A DNA stretch of 64,000 nt from Dactylosporangium sp. AC04546 (GCF_022095675.1 NZ_JAHYSG010000041.1:29062-93061), one strand, 5' to 3'. Positions 47,174-56,658 are shown, counted from the stretch's first letter. Numbers and translations are program-made. Notes: generated by a model not told the origin, from the sequence alone.

Positions 47174-50091
47174 GGGATCGTCAGCGTCGACTGGCTGCCG
47201 TTGGCGGCCGAGGCGTCGATGCGGACCGTGGTGCTGGCGTTGCCGATCGCGTTCCACACTTCGAGCCGCACGCAGCCGCCGTTCATCGCCGCGAGGGTGC
47301 CGCTGGACGAGGCGAGCCCGACCGCCTGGGTGTACTGCTCCGTGCCCACGACCGGGTCGGTGGCGAAGTAGCGGTAGGTCTCGACCCGGCCGTACGTGCC
47401 GCCGCCGGTGAAGTCGTACGAGACGCGGGCCTGGACGCCCTGCGCCACCGCCGTGCCGGCGTCGACGTGGAGCGCGAAGGCGGTCGACCCGCCGTTGAGG
47501 CTGCCGGTGATCCCGCAGACCCGGTAGGTGACCGGGTTGTGCGGGTTGCCGTCCCAGTTGCCGTTGGCGGCGGTGACCGTCTGCGTCCCGGCCGCGGTGC
47601 CGGCCGTGGTCGACAGTGCCGGGCCGCCGCGCAGGTAGAACAGGTTCGACCCGACCGGCGGCTGGGACGACGGCGGCGGCGAGGACGGCGGCTGGGACGA
47701 CGGAGGTTGCGAGGACGGCGGCTGCGACGTCGGCGGCTGGGAGGTACCGTTGCCGCCGCTCCACGTGAACGCGCCCGTCGTCGCCGTCTTGCCCGCGCCC
47801 ACGGTGAGGGTGCGGCCGTCGGAGAACGTCACGGTGACCGGGGCGGTGCCCAGGTTGGTCGCCGCGTACGTGCGGGCGCCGTTCTTGTTGAACACCGCGT
47901 AGAGCGGCGTGTTCGCGGTGATCGTCGTGTCGACCTGGCCGAGGGCGGCGAGGTTGCGGATCCAGTGGAACGTGTGCGCCCGGCTCTCACCCTCCTCCGG
48001 TGTGTAGCCGGGGTTGTTGCGCAGGTTCGTCAGGGCCTGGTCGCCGTTGCCGAGCGCCTGGAACGACCAGAGGATGTCCTGCCAGACCGTCGGCTGGCCG
48101 CCGTTGTTGGTGACCAGCTCGTTCCAGTTGGTGGTCACGTACGACGGGCGGTACCCCATGTAGAACGAGCCGCCGGTCACCGGCAGCATGTTGATGCCCT
48201 GGATCATCTCGGGCTCGCCGCTGAACCAGGTGGCGTAGGCGCCGCCGTCGCCCCAGACCATGCCGACGGTGCTGTGCCCGAAGGCGGCCGGGAAGTTCTG
48301 GTTCTGGGAGTCGAACCAGTACTCCTGGATCGCCTGCGCCTGGGTGGTGTAGATGTACAGGCCGGCGTCGCGGACGGCGGTGTTGCCGGTGGCGATGCCC
48401 CACTGGATGAGCGCGTTGGCGAAGTTCATGCCCTCCGACGACGACTCCTGGTTGTTGCCGGCGCCGAACGAGCCGTGGCCGGACGCCCAGTCGTGCCCGG
48501 CGTAGATGTCGAAGTCGCGCAGGAACGGGAACATCGTGTCGGCGCGGTCGGGGTTGTTGGCGTCGCGGATGAGCAGGTTCACCATGCCGCCGTAGGCGCC
48601 GTTCGCGGCCCAGGCCGGGTCGAACTTGGCGAGCGTGGCCGCGGCCGCGATGTAGTAGCCGTAGTGGAAGTGGTGGTCGTTGAGCTCCTGGTCGGAGCCG
48701 TACGAGGCCGGGTAGCCGATGAGCGTGCCCCACGCCGCGTCGTAGGCGAACAGCCGGCCGGTCTCGCCGGAGCCGGCGGTGAACCAGTCGGTGAGCCGGG
48801 TGCGGATGGCGGCCAGGAGGCTGTCGCGCTGGGCGGTGCGGCCGAGCTGGTCGGCGATCTCGGCGGCGCGGGCGGCGCGGCCGAGGCCCTTGCCGGTCCA
48901 GTAGGTGTCGTTGCCGAAGCCGGCGAACGGGTCGCCGGTGGCCACCTGGTCGAGGTAGCCGCCCAGGGTGGTCAGGTCGGCGCCCGAGGACGTCGCCACC
49001 GCGGGGATCTCCGGCAGTACCCCTTGGAACTTCGTGGCCGTCGTGAAGGCACCGGTGCCGGTCAGGATCTTCATCGCCCCGCGGGGGGAGACGTAGGTCT
49101 GCGTGATCGGCGTGCTGCCGCTGAGGCTCTTCCACTGGTGCGGGTAGAGGGCGACGACCGTGCCCGAGCCGGTACCCTCGCGGGCCGTCGTGGTGAACGT
49201 GTAGGTCGCGTTCACCGTGCTCGTGGCCTGGTTGTACGACCAGCCGACGCGGGTGCCGGTGACGTGGTTGTGGGCGTACTGGCCGTACGTGTTGGCCAGG
49301 GCCGTGCGGTCGGCGGCGGGCGTCGACGTCGTGGTGGGCAGCAGCGCGACCGAGAAGAAGTCGCGGCCGGCGAGGGCCGAGGTGATCGTGGTGCCGCTGA
49401 CCGTCCAGGTGGCGCCGGTCGGGGCGTACGCCATGTAGTCGTGGCCGCGCACGGTGAAGCCGATCCGGTTGCCGCTGTTGGACCAGACGGCGGGCGCGCC
49501 GCCGAAGCTCAGCTGCGCGGTGCCGCCGGTGGTGCGGGCGTAGACGAACGGCAGGCCGTGGCCGATGGTGGTGCGCAGGGTGCGGGCACCGTCGGACCAG
49601 GACGGCGTGACCGTCCAGTCGGTCCAGCCGTCGACGAGGGTGTTCGGCGCGTTGAGGCCGGTGACGCCGAGCGTGAACTCGGTCGCGTACGGGTAGTGGT
49701 ACTCCCCCACGCCGGTGGCGGTCCCGGAGATCGCCGCGTCGGTGGTGTAGCCGACGCCGAGGCCGCCGGCGCTGGGCTGGAACGCCATCGGGTGCGCCTG
49801 CAGCGGCGTCGAGTAGGCGCAGTCGGTGCGCTTGAACAGCAGTGCCGACCACCAGTCGTTGGTCGGCACCGGGCCGGACGGCGCGTTCGCGGTGACGAAC
49901 TGGCGGGGGTTGGTGGCGATGCTGCCGCAGCCGGTGGGCCCGGACGTGCCGGCCGGCCGGGTGGTGGCGTAGCTGCCGGAGCCGAGGGTGGCGGCTTCGG
50001 CGTCGGGGAGCGTCAGGAAGGTCACGACGGTGGCGACCACCGCGACGGCGATCGCGCCGGCGGCGAAGGGCCGGCCTCGGGCAAGGCGCAT
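47161..50091 (-). CDS. Secreted GH81 endo-beta-1,3-glucanase with C-terminal binding domain
   Basis: A 976-residue protein from ATG 50091 with a signal peptide (about 1-34). The GH81 domain (about 40-690) contains NDWWSALLF near the start, [37 protein letters not shown] and [14 protein letters not shown], which hold the catalytic Asp and Glu candidates of the family. A Pro-Ser-Gln linker ([14 protein letters not shown], about 783-813) leads to a C-terminal beta domain (815-976) that resembles CBM56-type beta-1,3-glucan binders. The enzyme should degrade laminarin or fungal glucan. Two LacI-type palindromes lie 92-145 bp upstream. Confidence 0.88.
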   Translation of the reverse strand: MRLARGRPFAAGAIAVAVVATVVTFLTLPDAEAATLGSGSYATTRPAGTSGPTGCGSIATNPRQFVTANAPSGPVPTNDWWSALLFKRTDCAYSTPLQAHPMAFQPSAGGLGVGYTTDAAISGTATGVGEYHYPYATEFTLGVTGLNAPNTLVDGWTDWTVTPSWSDGARTLRTTIGHGLPFVYARTTGGTAQLSFGGAPAVWSNSGNRIGFTVRGHDYMAYAPTGATWTVSGTTITSALAGRDFFSVALLPTTTSTPAADRTALANTYGQYAHNHVTGTRVGWSYNQATSTVNATYTFTTTAREGTGSGTVVALYPHQWKSLSGSTPITQTYVSPRGAMKILTGTGAFTTATKFQGVLPEIPAVATSSGADLTTLGGYLDQVATGDPFAGFGNDTYWTGKGLGRAARAAEIADQLGRTAQRDSLLAAIRTRLTDWFTAGSGETGRLFAYDAAWGTLIGYPASYGSDQELNDHHFHYGYYIAAAATLAKFDPAWAANGAYGGMVNLLIRDANNPDRADTMFPFLRDFDIYAGHDWASGHGSFGAGNNQESSSEGMNFANALIQWGIATGNTAVRDAGLYIYTTQAQAIQEYWFDSQNQNFPAAFGHSTVGMVWGDGGAYATWFSGEPEMIQGINMLPVTGGSFYMGYRPSYVTTNWNELVTNNGGQPTVWQDILWSFQALGNGDQALTNLRNNPGYTPEEGESRAHTFHWIRNLAALGQVDTTITANTPLYAVFNKNGARTYAATNLGTAPVTVTFSDGRTLTVGAGKTATTGAFTWSGGNGTSQPPTSQPPSSQPPSSQPPSSPPPSSQPPVGSNLFYLRGGPALSTTAGTAAGTQTVTAANGNWDGNPHNPVTYRVCGITGSLNGGSTAFALHVDAGTAVAQGVQARVSYDFTGGGTYGRVETYRYFATDPVVGTEQYTQAVGLASSSGTLAAMNGGCVRLEVWNAIGNASTTVRIDASAANGSQSTLTIPYTV

Positions 50092-50182
50092 GAAGGGACT
50101 CCGTGTTTCTGAAGTGGCGGGCTTCCACAGGTCCCTGCGAATGATGCGGATCGCGGCGACCGATGTCAATGGTCACTTGGCG

Positions 50183-50249
50183 GAGAGCGCTCTCAAATCG
50201 GCGCCTGAGCTGGGAAAACGTTTTGAGAGCGCTCTCGGCTCGGAGAGCG
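50183..50249. promoter_or_regulatory. Two GAGAGCGCTCTC operators upstream of GH81
   Basis: Perfect 12-bp palindromes at 50183-50194 and 50225-50236 are 42 bp apart (four helical turns), followed by a half site GGAGAGCGC at about 50242. AAAACGTTTT (50215-50224) lies between them. The core matches LacI-family sites used for glycan genes in actinomycetes, so the GH81 gene is probably repressed until a glucan oligomer appears. Confidence 0.65.
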
Positions 50250-50264
50250 CGGCACACTCGATGG

Positions 50265-50651
50265 ATGCGGGTTTCACTGACCGGGCGGTGGAGCGTCGAA
50301 CTGGAGGGGGCGTGGGAGCGCCGCCGGCAGCGCCATGCGCAGCTGCCGGTCACCTGGACCGGGCCGGACGGCCTGCTGCAGGTGCTCGACGTGGCGACCG
50401 CCGGGTCACGCGACGTGAGCGAGCTGGACCTGCTCGCGATGCTCGCCGACGAGGTGCCGCCCGGCGCCACCGGGCGGCTCGGCGAGGCGGGCCGCGACGG
50501 GATCGGGCACCGCGCGGCGTGGTGCTTCCCCGACGCGCTGTGGGGATACACGTTCGTCGACGGCCGCTACGTGCGCACGGTGTTCGTGAGCGTCGATGCC
50601 GACCTGCGCTGGGCCTTCAGCGCCTGGAGGTCGATCCGCTACACGCCGTGA
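50265..50651 (+). CDS. Hypothetical 128-residue protein
   Basis: The protein starts at ATG 50265 (MRVSLTGRWSVELEGAWERR) and is an acidic, soluble, mixed alpha/beta protein with HRAAWCFPDALWGYTFVDGR and FVSVDADLRWAFSAWRSIRY. The ribosome binding site is weak. It is divergent from GH81 and shares its operator region, but codon use looks normal. It overlaps the convergent TetR gene by 13 bp. No family is recognised. Confidence 0.55.
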   Translation: MRVSLTGRWSVELEGAWERRRQRHAQLPVTWTGPDGLLQVLDVATAGSRDVSELDLLAMLADEVPPGATGRLGEAGRDGIGHRAAWCFPDALWGYTFVDGRYVRTVFVSVDADLRWAFSAWRSIRYTP

Positions 50652-51223
50652 GCCTCCCAGTGGACCAGCGTGTGATGCAGGGCGTCGAGAGCGCGGCGCC
50701 AGGAGTCGTCGAGCGAGCGCGGGTGGGCGAAGCCGCCGTTGCTCTCCAGCACCGCGAAGCCGTGGAAGGCGGAGCGCAGCAGCCGGGCCGCGTCGGTGAG
50801 GTCGGGGTCGACCAGGCCGTAGCCGCGCAGCATGCCGTGGGTCAGCTCGACGCTGCGGATCATGGCGGCCGTGCCCTCGGTCACCGCCGGGTCCAGCGGC
50901 AGCTGGGTCGCGGCGTAGCGGCCCGGTCGCTCGACGGCGAACGCGCGGTACATGTCCGCGAAGGCCACGAGGGCGTCCTTGCCGGAGCGGCCCACGACGG
51001 CGAAGGCGATCCGGTCGGTCATCTCCTCCGCGGCCAGCAGGGCGATGCGCGTGCGCAGGTCGTCGAGGCTCTTCACGTGGGAGTACAGGCTGGCGTCCTT
51101 CACGCCGAGGCGCCGCGCCACCGCCGAGACCGTGAGGGCGGGCAGCCCGACCTCGTCGGCGAGGTCCGCCGCCGCCTTGACCACGATCTCGGTGGTGAGC
51201 CCCTTCCTAGGGCTGATAACCAT
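50639..51223 (-). CDS. TetR family transcriptional regulator
   Basis: A 194-residue protein from ATG 51223. The helix-turn-helix is PALTVSAVARRLGVKDASLYSHVKS (about 28-52); the C-terminal domain with LLRSAFHGFAVLESNGGFAH resembles the WHG-type TetR C-terminal domain. A 21-bp dyad starts at the base next to its ATG, so it probably represses itself and the divergent FBP-domain gene. Confidence 0.86.
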   Translation of the reverse strand: MVISPRKGLTTEIVVKAAADLADEVGLPALTVSAVARRLGVKDASLYSHVKSLDDLRTRIALLAAEEMTDRIAFAVVGRSGKDALVAFADMYRAFAVERPGRYAATQLPLDPAVTEGTAAMIRSVELTHGMLRGYGLVDPDLTDAARLLRSAFHGFAVLESNGGFAHPRSLDDSWRRALDALHHTLVHWEAHGV

Positions 51224-51244
51224 TTGCCTAGGGTATCTAGGCAA
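51224..51244. promoter_or_regulatory. TTGCCTAG-N5-CTAGGCAA operator
   Basis: Perfect 8-bp arms around GGTAT, abutting the TetR start codon and 16 bp before GTG 51261. It is placed to block both divergent genes. Confidence 0.7.
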
Positions 51245-51260
51245 CGTACCGTCGGGCAAC

Positions 51261-51791
51261 GTGAAGGCACTCTCCGAACGCGACATCCGCACGTCGTTCG
51301 TCAACTGCTCCAAGGGCGAGGCCCAGCGGGCGGCACTGCCGCGCGACCTCGCCGAGCGGCCCTGGGCCGACCTCGACTTCCTGGGCTGGCGGGATCCGGG
51401 CGCGCCGGACCGCGCCTACGTCGTGGCCGAGCACGGCGACCGCCTGGTCGGCGTCTCGCTGCGCATCGCGGCCCAGCGGCGCGGGCTGCTGCACCGCGGC
51501 ATGTGCTCGCTGTGCCTGACGACCCATCCGGGCTCGGGCGTGACGATGATGACCGGGCGCCGGGCCGGCCAGGCGGGACGCGACGGCAACTCGATCGGGC
51601 TCTACCTGTGCACCGACCTGGCCTGCTCGCTGTACATCCGGGGCAAGAAGCGCCCGGAGCTCGGCGGCCGGTTCGACGAGACGCTGACCCTGGACGAGCA
51701 GATCGCCCGCACGCGGGGGAAGCTCGCGGCGTTCCTGGACCAGATCATGGTGTCGTCGGCGCCACAGTCCGTCGGCACGGAACCCGACTGA
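51261..51791 (+). CDS. FBP-domain (EF-G-binding/FusB-like) protein
   Basis: A 176-residue protein from GTG 51261. The C-terminal zinc region RGMCSLCLTTHPGSGVTMMT ... CTDLACSLYIRGKKRP carries four Cys in the treble-clef arrangement of the FBP C-terminal domain. Proteins of this type bind elongation factor G and release it from stalled ribosomes; some give fusidic acid resistance. It is divergent from a TetR gene with an operator between. Resistance is not proved by the sequence. Confidence 0.82.
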   Translation: MKALSERDIRTSFVNCSKGEAQRAALPRDLAERPWADLDFLGWRDPGAPDRAYVVAEHGDRLVGVSLRIAAQRRGLLHRGMCSLCLTTHPGSGVTMMTGRRAGQAGRDGNSIGLYLCTDLACSLYIRGKKRPELGGRFDETLTLDEQIARTRGKLAAFLDQIMVSSAPQSVGTEPD

Positions 51792-51811
51792 ACCGCGGCG
51801 GGCGGGCGGCC

Positions 51812-52333
51812 ATGCTGGTCGCCGTGTCGAGCCTCAACTCGGGCGCCGGTGCCGCCCGCCTCACCGGCCTCATCCTGCTGCCGGTCGCCGTCCTGCTGTC
51901 GTTCGTCGCGCTCGCGCTGCGCGGCGTCGAGCTCCTGGCGGTGGCCGGCCTGGCCGTCGCGCTCTTCGCCACCGGCCTGCCGCTGCTGGTGATCGGTGCG
52001 CGCAACCTCGCCCGGCAGCGACGGGTGCTGCGCACCGGCACGCCGGCCTTCGCGACCGTGATGGCGGTCGGCGGGGTGTCGGCGGACCGGGACGAGCACC
52101 AGGTGACCCGCATCGACCTGGCGATCCCGACGCCGGCCGGGCCGGTGGCCGCGCGGGTGCGGCAGGTCGTGCCGCCCGCGCTCGCCGGGCTGGTCGGGCC
52201 GGGCGTCCTGCTGCCGGTGCGCTACGACGCGGCCGATCCCACGATCGCGGTGGTCGACTGGGAGCACGCGCAGGAGCCGCGCACCATCGGAGGTTCTGTC
52301 GCGGTAGACCTGGCTTTTGGTCTGCTCGGCTGA
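51812..52333 (+). CDS. Two-helix membrane protein of unknown function
   Basis: A 173-residue protein from ATG 51812 with two adjacent hydrophobic helices (about 15-37 and 42-62), then a soluble beta domain containing RVLRTGTPAFATVMAVGGVS and GVLLPVRYDAADPTIAVVDW. This two-helix plus small barrel layout is like DUF3592 proteins. It lies 20 bp after the FBP gene on the same strand. The function is unknown. Confidence 0.65.
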   Translation: MLVAVSSLNSGAGAARLTGLILLPVAVLLSFVALALRGVELLAVAGLAVALFATGLPLLVIGARNLARQRRVLRTGTPAFATVMAVGGVSADRDEHQVTRIDLAIPTPAGPVAARVRQVVPPALAGLVGPGVLLPVRYDAADPTIAVVDWEHAQEPRTIGGSVAVDLAFGLLG

Positions 52334-52392
52334 TTCTATAGGAGGACTGATCGAAAGATTTAAGTCCTTCGGGTAGACGAAAGGCGCCGCCA

Positions 52393-53292
52393 ATGCCGAG
52401 TCGTCGTCAACTGTTCGGTGCCGCCGCCCTGGGTGCGGCGGCCTCCACCACGCTCCTCGGTTCCGCTGATGCCGCACCCGCGGGGCGCCCGGACCGGGTG
52501 CCGCGCGACAAGATCAGCGTCCAGCTGTACACCCTGCGCGACCAGCTCGCCATCGACCTCGACGCCAGCCTGCGGGAGCTGCGTGCGATCGGCTACACCC
52601 GGGTCGAGCACGCCGGCTTCGTGGGCCGCACGGCCGCCCAGTTCCGGGCCGCGCTCGACGCCGCCGGCCTGCGGGCCACGTCCGGGCACGTCGGCATCCC
52701 GCAGCCGTTCGACGCGTCGGCCTGGGAGCGGGCCCTCGAGGACGCCAACGTGGTCGGCAACTCCTACGTCGTGCACCCGTTCTTCGGCCTCGACTTCGCG
52801 ACCGGGCAGCCGATCCGCGACGGCGCGCGGTACCACGCGATGGCCCGCGACCTCAACCGCGCCGGCCGGCTCGCCAGGCGCGCCGGCCTCGACTTCGGCT
52901 ACCACAACCACCAGCTGGAGTTCGTGCGCCAGGACGGCGGCAGCCGCCGCGGCTACGACATCCTCACCGCCGAGACGGATCCGGACCTGGTGCACCTGGA
53001 GGTGGACCTCTTCTGGGCGTGGCGCGGCACCGCCGACCCGGTCGACCTGATCCAGCACCACCGCGGCCGCATCCGCCAGGTCCACGTCAAGGACCTCGAC
53101 ACCAACGCGTCGTTCGCCGACCCGGGTGCCGGCCTGATCGACTTCGGCCGCATCTTCGAGCACGCCCGCGAGGCCGGCCTGGTGGAGTACATCGTCGAAC
53201 GTGACGACGCGGGAAGCCCGCCCCGCACCCCGGCCGAGGCCCTGACGACCGCCCGCAACGGCTACACGTACCTCGCGAACCTCCGCTTCTGA
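52393..53292 (+). CDS. Tat-exported sugar phosphate isomerase/epimerase-like TIM barrel
   Basis: A 299-residue protein with a twin-arginine signal (PSRRQLFGAAALGAAAS). The mature part has the xylose isomerase-like fold: ISVQLYTLRDQL, GYTRVEHAGFVG, FGYHNHQLEFV (metal His and Glu region), HLEVDLFWAW (Glu/Asp) and QVHVKDLD (His). These match the divalent metal ligands of the AP endonuclease 2 superfamily. Extracytoplasmic members are thought to act on sugars or glycosides, but the reaction is unknown. An AT-rich, 59-bp leader precedes it. Confidence 0.83.
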   Translation: MPSRRQLFGAAALGAAASTTLLGSADAAPAGRPDRVPRDKISVQLYTLRDQLAIDLDASLRELRAIGYTRVEHAGFVGRTAAQFRAALDAAGLRATSGHVGIPQPFDASAWERALEDANVVGNSYVVHPFFGLDFATGQPIRDGARYHAMARDLNRAGRLARRAGLDFGYHNHQLEFVRQDGGSRRGYDILTAETDPDLVHLEVDLFWAWRGTADPVDLIQHHRGRIRQVHVKDLDTNASFADPGAGLIDFGRIFEHAREAGLVEYIVERDDAGSPPRTPAEALTTARNGYTYLANLRF

Positions 53293-53347
53293 GGAGGTTC
53301 GGTGAAGGTCCTTCCGCGGCGAGGGCCCGGCGCGACAGCATCACCGC

Positions 53348-54100
53348 ATGCCGCTGACGTTCCCGTCGCACGCCGCCGCCGTCCTGCCCCTGAAGCTGTG
53401 GCGGCGGCGGTGGTTCGACGGGGTGGCGCTGACCATCGGCTCGGCGGCGCCCGACCTGCCGTACTCGCTCTCGCCGTACGTCAACTACAACGCCCACACG
53501 TGGAGCGGCATCCTGCTGTGCTGCGTGCCGCTCACCGTGCTGCTCACGGTCCTGACCCGGGCCGCCACGCCGTCGGTCGTGGCGCACCTGCGGCCGCTTT
53601 TGACGGGCGACTGGGCGGCCCTCGCCGTCCGGCGGCACTCCTGGCCGGTGACCGTGGCCAGCGCCTGGCTCGGGGCGGCGTCGCACCGGCTGTGGGACCT
53701 GGTCACGCACGCGGCGAACGCCGAGCGCGGCACCTTGCAGCTGACGTTCCTCGACGCGACCGCGTTCGCCGGGCAGCCGTGGTGGCGGGTGCTGCACTAC
53801 GGCTCGACCCTGGCCGGCGCCCTGGTCGTCCTGGCCCTGGCCCGGCACGTCACCCGGACCGGCTGGCTGCGGGTGGGGGTGGCGACGGTACCGGTGGCGC
53901 CGCGGCGGCCGGCGGTGTTCTGGACCGCCGCCCTGGTCGTCTGGGTGCCCGGCGTCGCGGTGCAGCCCTTCCTGGCCTGGTTCACCGAGCCGCAGGCGAT
54001 CATCGTGCGGCTGCTGGAGGTGGGCGGGGCCGGGCTGTTGGTCGCCGCCGGGGTCCTGGCGTTCCTGAGTGATTCACAGGTTCGCTCAGGAAGCTCTTAG
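53348..54100 (+). CDS. DUF4184 family membrane protein
   Basis: A 250-residue integral membrane protein beginning MPLTFPSHAAAVLPLKLW, the signature start of DUF4184, with GSAAPDLPYSL and SHRLWDLVTH as further conserved His/Asp sites that resemble the metal-dependent YdjM/DUF457 hydrolase group. It has five or six helices. The role is unknown. Confidence 0.83.
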   Translation: MPLTFPSHAAAVLPLKLWRRRWFDGVALTIGSAAPDLPYSLSPYVNYNAHTWSGILLCCVPLTVLLTVLTRAATPSVVAHLRPLLTGDWAALAVRRHSWPVTVASAWLGAASHRLWDLVTHAANAERGTLQLTFLDATAFAGQPWWRVLHYGSTLAGALVVLALARHVTRTGWLRVGVATVPVAPRRPAVFWTAALVVWVPGVAVQPFLAWFTEPQAIIVRLLEVGGAGLLVAAGVLAFLSDSQVRSGSS

Positions 54101-54123
54101 CGTCCTGGGAGCAGGCTCGCAGC

Positions 54124-54525
54124 ATGGGGGAGCTTCGAGTCCACAGTGGACAAGCACCGCGGCTGGTGCGGTGGTACGCGGCCGCCGGGTGCGCGGCGGC
54201 GGTCATCCCGCTGGTCACGGGCGGGGGCGGGTACGTGCGGTTCGCCGTGGCCGGCGCGGCCGGGCTGCTCCTGCTGGTGCTCGTCCGGCCGGGGGTGCCG
54301 CCACGGCCACGGCGGCGGATGCTGGCCGTCGCGTGGCCGGTCGCGGTCGCCGCGCTCGCCGGCGGCACGCTCGCCGTGGCGGCGTCGCCGGACTCGTGGA
54401 CGTCGTTCGCGGTCGCCGTGTACGGATGGTCGCTCGCCGTCGTCACCGCCTCCTACCAGCGCCGGACGCGGCGGGTCGGGCCCGTTCACGTCCCGGTCGC
54501 CGCGCGTGAGGTCGCCGGGGTCTGA
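54124..54525 (+). CDS. Hypothetical membrane protein
   Basis: A 133-residue protein with four hydrophobic segments (about 15-32, 36-55, 66-84 and 90-108), a basic cytosolic loop PRPRRRML, and a basic tail. It starts at ATG 54124, 23 bp after the DUF4184 gene, and is followed by a GNAT gene 20 bp later. No family is recognised. Confidence 0.6.
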   Translation: MGELRVHSGQAPRLVRWYAAAGCAAAVIPLVTGGGGYVRFAVAGAAGLLLLVLVRPGVPPRPRRRMLAVAWPVAVAALAGGTLAVAASPDSWTSFAVAVYGWSLAVVTASYQRRTRRVGPVHVPVAAREVAGV

Positions 54526-54545
54526 TCGTCTGCGACGATGGCCGC

Positions 54546-55406
54546 ATGACCTCCGGCTTCAGCTGTGTGCGAGATCCGGACGTGCGGGCGTTCGCGGCGA
54601 CGGCGATGGACTGGCTGGTGCGCGACCCGGTCCGCAACACGGTGCCGGCGTCGCTGGTCGACCGGGCCCTGCGCGACGGGATCGAGCCGTCCGGCACCGT
54701 GTTCCTGCGGGTCCTGCACGACGGCGCCGTCGCCGGGACGGCGATGTGGACGCCGCCGCGGGCGATGTTCCTCAGCCTGCCGGATCCCGCGGCCGCGCGG
54801 TTCCTCGGGGCGTACGTGGCCTCGGGGGCGCTCGCCGGGCTCGACGCGGTCAACGGCGCCGACGACGAGCTCGACGCGTTCGCCGACGGCTACGGGGCGG
54901 CCGAGGAGACCGGCCAGCGCAGCCGGCTGCACGTGCTCGACACCCTCAGGCCGCCCGCCGGCGTGCCCGGGAGCCTGGTCGAGGCCACCCCGGGCGACCT
55001 CGCGGTGGTCGTGGCGTGGGTGCGGGCGTTCAGCGCGGAGGCGGGGACCGACGGGGACGAGGCCGCGGCCCAGGCCGGTGCACGGCTCGCGGCCGGCGGG
55101 CTGTGCTGGTTCTGGCGGGTCGACGGGGAGCCGGTGTCGTTCCTGTGGCGGACCCGGCCGGTCGGCGGCGTGGTCCGGCTCAGCGCCGTCTACACCCCGC
55201 CGGAGCACCGCGGCCACGGCTACGCGGCGGCGTGCGTGGCCGGCGCGTCGGCCCGCGCCCTGGACGCCGGGGCGCAGCGGTGCGTGCTCTACACCGACCT
55301 GGCCAACCCGGTGAGCAACCGGCTGTACGCGCGGCTCGGCTACGTCCCGGTCCTCGACAGCGGCGTCCGGCGGCTGGGGGTCCCGCGCGGCTACCATCGA
55401 GGGTGA
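54546..55406 (+). CDS. GNAT family N-acetyltransferase (tandem-domain length)
   Basis: A 286-residue protein. The acetyl-CoA site is in the C-terminal half: VVRLSAVYTPPEHRGHGYAA ... AGASARALDAGAQRCVLYTD. The N-terminal 130 residues form a degenerate GNAT-like domain (GTVFLRVLHDGAVAGTAMWT), as seen in the two-domain actinobacterial acetyltransferases. The substrate is unknown. Its TGA shares a base with the ATG of the next gene. Confidence 0.82.
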   Translation: MTSGFSCVRDPDVRAFAATAMDWLVRDPVRNTVPASLVDRALRDGIEPSGTVFLRVLHDGAVAGTAMWTPPRAMFLSLPDPAAARFLGAYVASGALAGLDAVNGADDELDAFADGYGAAEETGQRSRLHVLDTLRPPAGVPGSLVEATPGDLAVVVAWVRAFSAEAGTDGDEAAAQAGARLAAGGLCWFWRVDGEPVSFLWRTRPVGGVVRLSAVYTPPEHRGHGYAAACVAGASARALDAGAQRCVLYTDLANPVSNRLYARLGYVPVLDSGVRRLGVPRGYHRG

Positions 55407-55687
55407 TGCCGCACGTCATCGACCTCGACGCACCCGCTGCCCCGGCCTCCCCGCCACCGCGACGCCGGGCCGGGCGCGTGCTTGCCGTGCTGGCGCTCGC
55501 GTCAGCGGCCGCGATGCCGTCTTCGGCGCCCGCCCTCGTGACCGCCGCGCACACGATCCCGCTGCCGAGCTACTGCACCGGTGTGCCCATCCCCGGCGGG
55601 CGGTTGAACATCGTGGAGCACGGGGGGTACATCATCCTCGATGCCACGACGAACACGGTGGTCGGCAGCGGGCCCTGCCCGCGCTAG
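55406..55687 (+). CDS. Small secreted or anchored protein of unknown function
   Basis: A 93-residue protein from ATG 55406, overlapping the GNAT stop by one base. A Pro/Arg-rich N-terminus leads to a hydrophobic stretch (RVLAVLALASAAAMPSSAPA), then a short extracytoplasmic part with two Cys (YCTGVP ... GSGPCPR). The TAG stop (55685-55687) lies in the CTAG target duplication of the adjoining IS5 element, so the gene ends exactly at the insertion. Confidence 0.65.
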   Translation: MPHVIDLDAPAAPASPPPRRRAGRVLAVLALASAAAMPSSAPALVTAAHTIPLPSYCTGVPIPGGRLNIVEHGGYIILDATTNTVVGSGPCPR

Positions 55688-56654
55688 GGCCTGTCTCTTG
55701 GATCTTGGGATGATCCATGGCGTCCGGTTTGTTACTCGCAGGCCATGACTGCCCGATTCGAACTCACTGACGCCGAGTGGGACCTGCTACGCCCGTTGCT
55801 GCCCACCGACCCGCCTCGTGGCGGGCGCTGGCAGGACCACCGCACGGTCATCAGCGGCATCCTGTTCCGCGAACGCACCGGCATCCCGTGGCGGGACCTG
55901 CCCGCCCGCTTCGGCAACTGGAAGACCGTCTACCAGCGCAAACGCCGGTGGGCCCTGGACGGCACGTGGCAGCGCATCGCCGAGCGGCTGCGCCTGGACG
56001 CCGACCTCGACGACGGCGATGACTGGACCCTCGGCATCGACAGCTCCGTCGTGCGCGCCCACCAGCACGCGGCCGGCGCACGGCACCAGCCACCGGCTGA
56101 CCGGTCAAAACCGTAACGGCGACCATCCCCGAACAGGCGGCTGAACCCGAAGCGCTGGGCCGGTCCCGGGGCGGGTTCAGCACCAAGCTGCACCTGGCCG
56201 CCGACCGCCGCAGCCGACCCGTCAGCCGCACCATCACCGCCGGGCAACGCCACGACCGCATCGGGTACCCGGCGGTGATGGCCAGTATCCGCATCCCCCG
56301 CCGCCGCGGTCGGCCCAGAACCCGGCCCGCCCGGATCCTGGGCGACAAGGCCTACTCCATCCGCGCCATCCGCGCCGATCTGCGCCGCCGCGGCATCGCC
56401 GCGACCATCCCCGAACGCGCAGATCAGCAGGCCAACCGCCGCAAACGCGGCGCCGTCGGTGGACGGCCACCAGCGTTCGACGCCGAGCGCTACCGACAGC
56501 GCAACACCGTCGAACGCGCGGTCAGCAAGCTCAAACAGTTCCGCGCCGTAGCCACCCGCTACGACAAAAGGGCCTTCATGTACCTCGCCGCCATCGACAT
56601 CGCCATCATCAAAATCTGGCTCCGCGACCTCGCCACAGATCCACGAGACACGGC
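55688..56654 (+). mobile_element. IS5-family insertion sequence
   Basis: A 967-bp element flanked by CTAG (55684-55687 and 56655-56658). The ends are imperfect inverted repeats: the left reads GGCCTGTCTCTTGGATCTTG and the right, reverse-complemented, GCCGTGTCTCGTGGATCTGT, matching at 17 of the first 22 positions without gaps. The 4-bp CTAG duplication fits the CTA(A/G) preference known for IS5. One transposase gene in two frames fills the element. It appears intact and potentially active. Confidence 0.88.
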
Positions 56655-56658
56655 CTAG
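55745..56658 (+). CDS. IS5-family transposase, made by -1 frameshift
   Basis: The first frame (55745-56116) begins MTARFELTDAEWDLLRPLLP and ends soon after IDSSVVRAHQHAAGA, which holds the first catalytic Asp. The second frame, one base back, continues from about 56110 with LGRSRGGFSTKLHLAADRRS, ILGDKAYS (second Asp) and NTVERAVSKLK (Glu), completing the DDE triad. TCAAAAC at 56105-56111 is a plausible slippery site for the -1 shift. The second frame has no stop inside the IS; its TAG (56656-56658) comes from the duplicated target CTAG. Confidence 0.88.
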
